A stretch of 10,139 bases of DNA from an uncultured Elusimicrobium sp. (GTDB taxonomy: Bacteria; Elusimicrobiota; Elusimicrobia; Elusimicrobiales; Elusimicrobiaceae). Where the stretch lies: positions 1 to 10,139 of the forward strand of contig CAMGSK010000045.1 of assembly GCA_946061795.1 (NCBI GenBank), given 5' to 3'. The position numbers were made by a program, and so were the translations under genes. Below are positions 6,242 through 10,139 of this stretch, piece after piece. Position 1 is the stretch's first letter; the number at the start of each line of letters is the position of its first letter. Under the pieces are notes generated by a model, which saw nothing but the letters and a program-made list of their open reading frames with translations, did no database searches and was not told the origin of the DNA.

Positions 6242-6246
6242 GGAGG
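6242..6246 (+). promoter_or_regulatory. Shine-Dalgarno sequence of the yacL-like gene
   Basis: GGAGG lies five bases before ATG 6252. It supports that start over an in-frame TTG at 6210, which would add 14 polar residues (GAQNARGRLEAG) before the first membrane helix. Confidence 0.8.
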
Positions 6247-6251
6247 CCGGT

Positions 6252-7199
6252 ATGCCGATTTGGATTTTTCGTTTTTCCACGCTGATTGCGTTTCCGTTTC
6301 TAACGTATGATTTTATTGACAAAGACGTGGTGTCTTTGGCCGGCGGCCTGCTGTGCGCGCTGATCGTCATTATTGCCGAAGCGGTGTTTAAACGGCTGCG
6401 TTTAATCAAAATCATGATTGCCTGCACCGGGTTTTTGCTGGGATATTTGTTGTTTGTATGCGTGAATAACGCCATGCACGATTTTTCCGGCGCGGATTCT
6501 TTGGCGTGGTGGACGGTAAACGGCCGGTGGGTGGAAATCGGGCTGATTGTGTTCGGCGTCTTGGCCAGCCTGTTTAAATCCCGGGATTTGGAAGGCCTGT
6601 CCTATAAAGGCCGCCACTTGAAAGTGGTGGATGCCAGCGCGCTCTTGGACGGCCGTATTGTGGATTTGTGCCAGATTAACTTTTTGTCCGGCGTGATTGT
6701 CATCCCGGTGTTTGTATTGGAAACGCTCAATAAAATGGCCGCCTCCAAGGACCCGTTGGAACGCGCCAAGGGCCGCTTGGGTCTGGACGTGGCCACCCGG
6801 CTGCAGGAGCTGAAGGAAATTGCGGTGCGTATTACGTCCAAAACGCCGAAAGCGGAAAATGACACTGAACGCGTGGTGAAACTGGCCAAAAGTTTTGACG
6901 CGGAAGTGGTCACGCTGGATTTTAACGTCAATAAGATAGGCGCTTTGTACGGTGTGGTGGTGCTGAACGTGGCTGATTTGGCCACCGCGCTCAAACCCGT
7001 CGTACTGCCCGGAGAGACGATGTCTTTGTTTATTATGAAAGACGGCAAGGAAAAAGAGCAGGGCATCGGTTATTTGGATGACGGCACCATGGTGGTGGTG
7101 GAAGACGGACGCAAACATATCGGCAAACGTACGGAAGTATCCGTATATTCCATTTTGCAAACCTCTTCCGGCCGTATGATTTTTGCCAAAGTGAAATAG
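6252..7199 (+). CDS. yacL: YacL-like membrane PIN-TRAM domain protein (putative RNase)
   Basis: A 315-residue protein. Up to four hydrophobic helices fill residues about 1-20, 27-45, 52-71 and 93-109. A PIN nuclease domain follows (about 123-245) and a TRAM domain ends the protein (about 250-315, LPGETMSLFIMKDGKEKEQG onward). The PIN acidic residues look intact: D127 and D133 in VVDASALLDGR, E157 in FVLETL, D204 in NDTERVV and D223 in TLDFN. This is the layout of Bacillus YacL, a membrane-anchored PIN/TRAM protein whose domains suggest metal-dependent RNA cleavage at the membrane; the substrate is not known from sequence. In Bacillus yacL also precedes ispD and ispF, as here, where ispDF starts seven bases after its stop. 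The family call is strong, the activity is inferred. Confidence 0.92.
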   Translation: MPIWIFRFSTLIAFPFLTYDFIDKDVVSLAGGLLCALIVIIAEAVFKRLRLIKIMIACTGFLLGYLLFVCVNNAMHDFSGADSLAWWTVNGRWVEIGLIVFGVLASLFKSRDLEGLSYKGRHLKVVDASALLDGRIVDLCQINFLSGVIVIPVFVLETLNKMAASKDPLERAKGRLGLDVATRLQELKEIAVRITSKTPKAENDTERVVKLAKSFDAEVVTLDFNVNKIGALYGVVVLNVADLATALKPVVLPGETMSLFIMKDGKEKEQGIGYLDDGTMVVVEDGRKHIGKRTEVSVYSILQTSSGRMIFAKVK

Positions 7200-7206
7200 G
7201 ATTTTC

Positions 7207-8361
7207 ATGTCAGAAGAATTGACTTTTGCCGGCGCGGTGATTGTGGCCGGCGGCCTGGGCAAACGCATGGGCCGCCCCAAACAGATGTTGCCGCTGGCCG
7301 GCGTACCGGTATTGGCCCGTGCGGTAAGCGCGTTTGAACAAATCCCCTGCGTCAAGCAAATCGTCGTCGTCACCTCCGCCGAAAACAGAGAACTGCTGAA
7401 ACAATATTTTCCCGATTTAACTTTTGCTTTGCCCGGTCCCACGCGTTTGGCTTCCGTCATCAGCGGAGTCCATGCGCTGGACGGCCGCGTGCAGGCGGTG
7501 GCCGTGCACGACGGAGCGCGTCCGCTGGTGGACTCAGCCGCCGCGCTGAGATGTTTGAAAAGCGGGTACGCCAACGGAGCGTCCGTTTTGGCCGTGCCGG
7601 TAAAAGATACGATCAAAGTGGTGCGCGCAGGCGCGGTGGAACGTACGCTGGAGCGCAACGTGCTGTGGGCGGCTCAAACGCCGCAGTGCTACCGCGCGGA
7701 CATCTTGCGCCGGGCATTGGACAAATTTGGTTATTTGCAGGACGCGACGGATGAATCCCAACTGGTGGAGCGGTTGGGCGTCAATGTGAAAATTGAGCCG
7801 TCCGATTATAAAAATTTGAAAATCACCACGCCGGAGGATTTGGTTATGGCGGAAGCTTTTTTGCAGGCCGGTGCGCGCCAGCGCACGGGATTTGGCTTTG
7901 ATTTGCACCGAATGGTGCCGGGCCGCAAATTTATCGTGGGCGGGGTAGAAATTGCCCATGACAAGGGCTTCTTGGGCCACAGCGACGGAGACGTGGTGCT
8001 CCATGCCGTATGCGACGCGCTGTTGGGCGCGGCGTGTTTGGGGGAAATAGGCCTTTTGTTCCCGCCGACGGATCCGACCATAGAAGGCATAGACAGCAAG
8101 GAAATCGCCCGGCGCGTATTGGCGCTGCTGAAAGAGAACGGCGCTCGGCCGGTGCATATAGACGCGACGCTGGTCACGCAGGAGCCTAAAATCAGTCCGC
8201 ATTACGCGGCGGTGCGCGCGTCTTTGGCGAGGATTTTTAATTTAGACGAAAGCGACGTAAGCTTTAAGTCCAAAAGCCATGAGCGCGTGGGAGAAATCGG
8301 CCGCGGAGAAGCGGCCGTGTGCCATGCGGCGGCTACGGTAATTATCGGAGAGAAAAAATGA
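7207..8361 (+). CDS. ispDF: Bifunctional IspD/IspF enzyme of the MEP isoprenoid pathway
   Basis: A 384-residue fusion. Residues 1-220 are IspD (2-C-methyl-D-erythritol 4-phosphate cytidylyltransferase), with the nucleotide loop AGGLGKRMGRPKQ (14-26), GPTRLASVISG, VHDGARPLV, VPVKDTIK, QTPQCYR, TDESQLVE and ITTPEDL. Residues about 227-384 are IspF (MECDP synthase), with metal ligands in FDLH (D232, H234) and H258 in GHSDGDV, then FPPTDP and IDATLVTQEPK. The two catalyse steps 3 and 5 of the pathway; IspE is not here. IspF normally has KATTTE near its end as the loop around the cytidine diphosphate; here it is KSKSHE (354-359), keeping Lys and Glu but changing the Thr pair. ATG 7207 has AGGA five bases upstream. 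The stop overlaps the next start (ATGA). Confidence 0.96.
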   Translation: MSEELTFAGAVIVAGGLGKRMGRPKQMLPLAGVPVLARAVSAFEQIPCVKQIVVVTSAENRELLKQYFPDLTFALPGPTRLASVISGVHALDGRVQAVAVHDGARPLVDSAAALRCLKSGYANGASVLAVPVKDTIKVVRAGAVERTLERNVLWAAQTPQCYRADILRRALDKFGYLQDATDESQLVERLGVNVKIEPSDYKNLKITTPEDLVMAEAFLQAGARQRTGFGFDLHRMVPGRKFIVGGVEIAHDKGFLGHSDGDVVLHAVCDALLGAACLGEIGLLFPPTDPTIEGIDSKEIARRVLALLKENGARPVHIDATLVTQEPKISPHYAAVRASLARIFNLDESDVSFKSKSHERVGEIGRGEAAVCHAAATVIIGEKK

Positions 8362-8942
8362 AAAAAACTTTTTTGTTGGCGCTGGGCGCGTTTTTGCTTT
8401 TGGCCGGATGCGCCAGCACGGAAAATTACACTTCCCGCCGCAAATATACGGGCATTGATTACGGCGCGTATGAGCGGCCTTTTACCGTGCCGGGCGGAGA
8501 CGATTACACCGCTTCTTTGCCCGAGCCCAGCATTTTGGGCGAGGCAGAGAACCCGGAGGAGAACGTTCCGGGAGAAGACGAGGATTTTACCTCTGAAGAA
8601 ATCGCTTCCTCTTACGGCCGTTATACGGACGTGACCGTCGTGGCGGCGGCCAAGCGCGTTAAACTGGGTGCGTCGGCCAATTCCAAAAATATGGCGTTGT
8701 TTCAAAAAGCGTTGGACGCGGCCTATAAAAAAGCGCTGCGCACGTACCGCCCCGCCGGGTTTACGTATTCCATTTCCAGCGTAGGCGCGGTCAACCCGCT
8801 CTCTGACATTGAAGTCAGCTGTATCTTGGGAGAGCAGGCCGCCAGCGATGTGGGCCAGCCCACCTGTGATTTATTTTTTCAAACGTTAGTGCAGCAGTAT
8901 AATACCTTGCTTGAAGAGGCAAAACAAAATGCAGCTTTATAA
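8358..8942 (+). CDS. Small predicted lipoprotein, function unknown
   Basis: A 194-residue protein with a clear lipoprotein signal: MKK, a hydrophobic stretch, then LAGC with C18 as the lipidated residue and Ala at +2. Residues 40-85 are acidic, rich in Pro, Glu and Asp, probably a flexible tether. Residues 86-194 look like a small folded domain ([14 protein letters not shown], then two helices) with C155 and C170 that could pair. I do not recognise a family. ATG 8358 has GGAG seven bases upstream, overlaps the ispDF stop by four bases, and the gene overlaps cysS by 14 bases, so it is co-translated in a housekeeping operon. Other in-frame starts upstream (near 8319) would bury the signal peptide and are rejected. 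Confidence 0.88.
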   Translation: MKKTFLLALGAFLLLAGCASTENYTSRRKYTGIDYGAYERPFTVPGGDDYTASLPEPSILGEAENPEENVPGEDEDFTSEEIASSYGRYTDVTVVAAAKRVKLGASANSKNMALFQKALDAAYKKALRTYRPAGFTYSISSVGAVNPLSDIEVSCILGEQAASDVGQPTCDLFFQTLVQQYNTLLEEAKQNAAL

Positions 8943-10098
8943 TACGCAGTCCCGCCGGAAAGAAGAATTTGTTCCCTTAAACGCCGCACAGGCCACCATG
9001 TATTGCTGCGGGCCGACGGTGTATAATTTCGCCCATATCGGCAATATGCGCACGTATATTTTTGAGGATCTGTTGGGACGGACGCTGCGCCTCAGCCGCC
9101 CGCTTAAACACGTCATGAACGTGACGGACGTGGGACATTTGGTGTCCGACGCCGATGACGGAGAAGACAAAATGGAAGTGGGCGCGGCGCGCGAAGGCAA
9201 AAGCGCGTGGGACATTGCCAAATTTTACGAACAAAAATTTTTTGAAGATTACGATGCGCTGCACTGCACGCGTCCGAACATCATCAGCCGCGCCACGGCG
9301 CATATTCCGGAAATGATTGCGCTGGTGAAAACGCTGGAAGAAAAAGGGTACACGTACCGCACTTCCGACGGGATTTATTACGACACGTCCAAATTCCCGC
9401 ACTACGACGCGCTGGTGGGCCGCAGCCGTTTGGAAGGGCTCAAAGGCGGCGCCCGCGTGGAAATGAGTGAAGAAAAACGCAACCCAACCGATTTTGCACT
9501 TTGGAAATTCTCGCCCAAAGACAAAAAACGCCAAATGGAATGGGACAGCCCCTGGGGAGTAGGGTTCCCGGGCTGGCATGTGGAATGCTCCGCCATGGCC
9601 ATGAAATATTTGGGCAACACGGTGGATATTCACTGCGGCGGCATTGACCATGTGTCCGTGCACCATACCAATGAAATCGCGCAAAGCGAAGCCGCCACGG
9701 GCCAAAAATATGTGAACTATTGGGTGCACGGGGAATTTCTGGTGCTTCGTGCGGGCAAAATGTCCAAATCCGGCGGCACGTTTGTCACGCTGCAAACCTT
9801 GCGCGACAAGGGATATGACCCGTTGGATTACCGTTATTTGTGCCTGACGGCGCATTACCGGACGCAATTGGAATTTACCTATGAATCGCTGGATTCCGCG
9901 CGTAAGAGTCTGCAGACGCTGCGGCGGGAAGCGGCCAAGGCCGCCGAAACGGCCCGTACGCAGCATTTGCCTTTGACGCCGAGGCTGGAAACCGCCAAAA
10001 CGAAATTCCGGGCCGCCATGGAAGATGATTTGAATGCTCCAAAAGCGTTGGCCTGCGTGTGGGAAGCCGTGCGCGGGGCGGAGGTGGTATTGCAGTAA
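8929..10098 (+). CDS. cysS: Cysteinyl-tRNA synthetase, C-terminally short
   Basis: A class I synthetase that charges tRNA-Cys. Residues 26-39 carry [14 protein letters not shown] with the HIGH-type motif H36-N39. KMSKS is K277-S281. The zinc site is complete: C27, C220 (in WHVEC), H245 and E249 (in HHTNE, where HHENE is usual). The catalytic domain and the helical region after it look normal up to [11 protein letters not shown] (about 363-374). The protein then ends at 389 residues in a double stop TAATAA, while bacterial CysS is usually about 460-490 residues. Most of the C-terminal DALR-type anticodon-binding part is therefore missing. It may be truly short, damaged by a rearrangement near 10090, or an assembly fault. 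ATG 8929 follows AGAGG at nine bases and gives the family's usual QLYNT start. Confidence 0.9.
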   Translation: MQLYNTQSRRKEEFVPLNAAQATMYCCGPTVYNFAHIGNMRTYIFEDLLGRTLRLSRPLKHVMNVTDVGHLVSDADDGEDKMEVGAAREGKSAWDIAKFYEQKFFEDYDALHCTRPNIISRATAHIPEMIALVKTLEEKGYTYRTSDGIYYDTSKFPHYDALVGRSRLEGLKGGARVEMSEEKRNPTDFALWKFSPKDKKRQMEWDSPWGVGFPGWHVECSAMAMKYLGNTVDIHCGGIDHVSVHHTNEIAQSEAATGQKYVNYWVHGEFLVLRAGKMSKSGGTFVTLQTLRDKGYDPLDYRYLCLTAHYRTQLEFTYESLDSARKSLQTLRREAAKAAETARTQHLPLTPRLETAKTKFRAAMEDDLNAPKALACVWEAVRGAEVVLQ

Positions 10099-10139
10099 TA
10101 ATTGGCATTGTATGCAGGCATGTTGCTGCCAATGGTTTT
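10099..10139 (+). other. Sequence after cysS with an inverted repeat, no gene recognised
   Basis: ATTGGCA (10101-10107) and TGCCAAT (10127-10133) form a 7-bp inverted repeat around a 19-base loop, followed by GGTTTT at the window edge. It could be a weak terminator or part of a longer element cut by the window. Its base composition is more AT-rich than cysS. Confidence 0.3.

Noticed and set aside
6402..7658. Open frame on the minus strand across the yacL/ispDF junction
   Set aside because: It spans two well-supported genes and shows no family motif.
10080..10139. A simple frameshift that explains the short CysS
   Set aside because: Neither other frame after 10085 gives anything like a CysS tail, and the first frame has two stops in a row, so a single indel is not a good explanation from this sequence.

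Overview
The window reads as a gene-dense piece of a bacterial chromosome with moderately high GC. All recognisable genes are on the + strand. Three things together point to the Elusimicrobiota, probably a gut-type fermenter: a hydC-hydB-hydA [FeFe]-hydrogenase set, scattered pilin-like genes with long cysteine-rich C-termini, and a fused IspDF. This assignment is an inference from gene content and protein style; no marker gene proves it.

Region 1 (1-3845) is the end of a hydrogenase operon. It holds the C-terminus of a NuoE-like subunit (HydC), a complete NuoF-like flavoprotein (HydB) and a complete group A [FeFe] hydrogenase (HydA), closed by a strong intrinsic terminator. The gene order and domain content match trimeric HydABC enzymes, which couple NAD(H) and usually ferredoxin to H2. 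The HydC fragment appears to lack one of the usual [2Fe-2S] cysteine ligands.

Region 2 (3846-6128) carries two separate pilin-like genes. Each has an FTL[MI]ELL-type class III leader. The first (451 aa) is very unusual: 46 cysteines, three perfectly phased 41-residue cysteine-rich repeats, and two diverged half-repeats at the C-terminus. The second (171 aa) is a compact pilin. Both are preceded by the same kind of promoter-like element: TTGACG, a run of 13 or 11 T, then GATAMATTTT. The run lies between the presumed -35 and -10, so slippage there could make expression phase-variable. The second gene has no Shine-Dalgarno sequence and may be leaderless.

Region 3 (6129-10139) is a housekeeping operon driven by a good sigma70-type promoter (CTGACA-N17-TAGAAT). 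Its genes are a YacL-like membrane PIN-TRAM protein, bifunctional IspDF (MEP isoprenoid pathway), a small lipoprotein of unknown function, and cysteinyl-tRNA synthetase. The genes overlap or nearly touch. The order yacL-ispD-ispF-cysS echoes the Bacillus cluster. CysS stops at 389 aa, before the usual end of its C-terminal domain, and the last 41 bases hold no recognisable gene.
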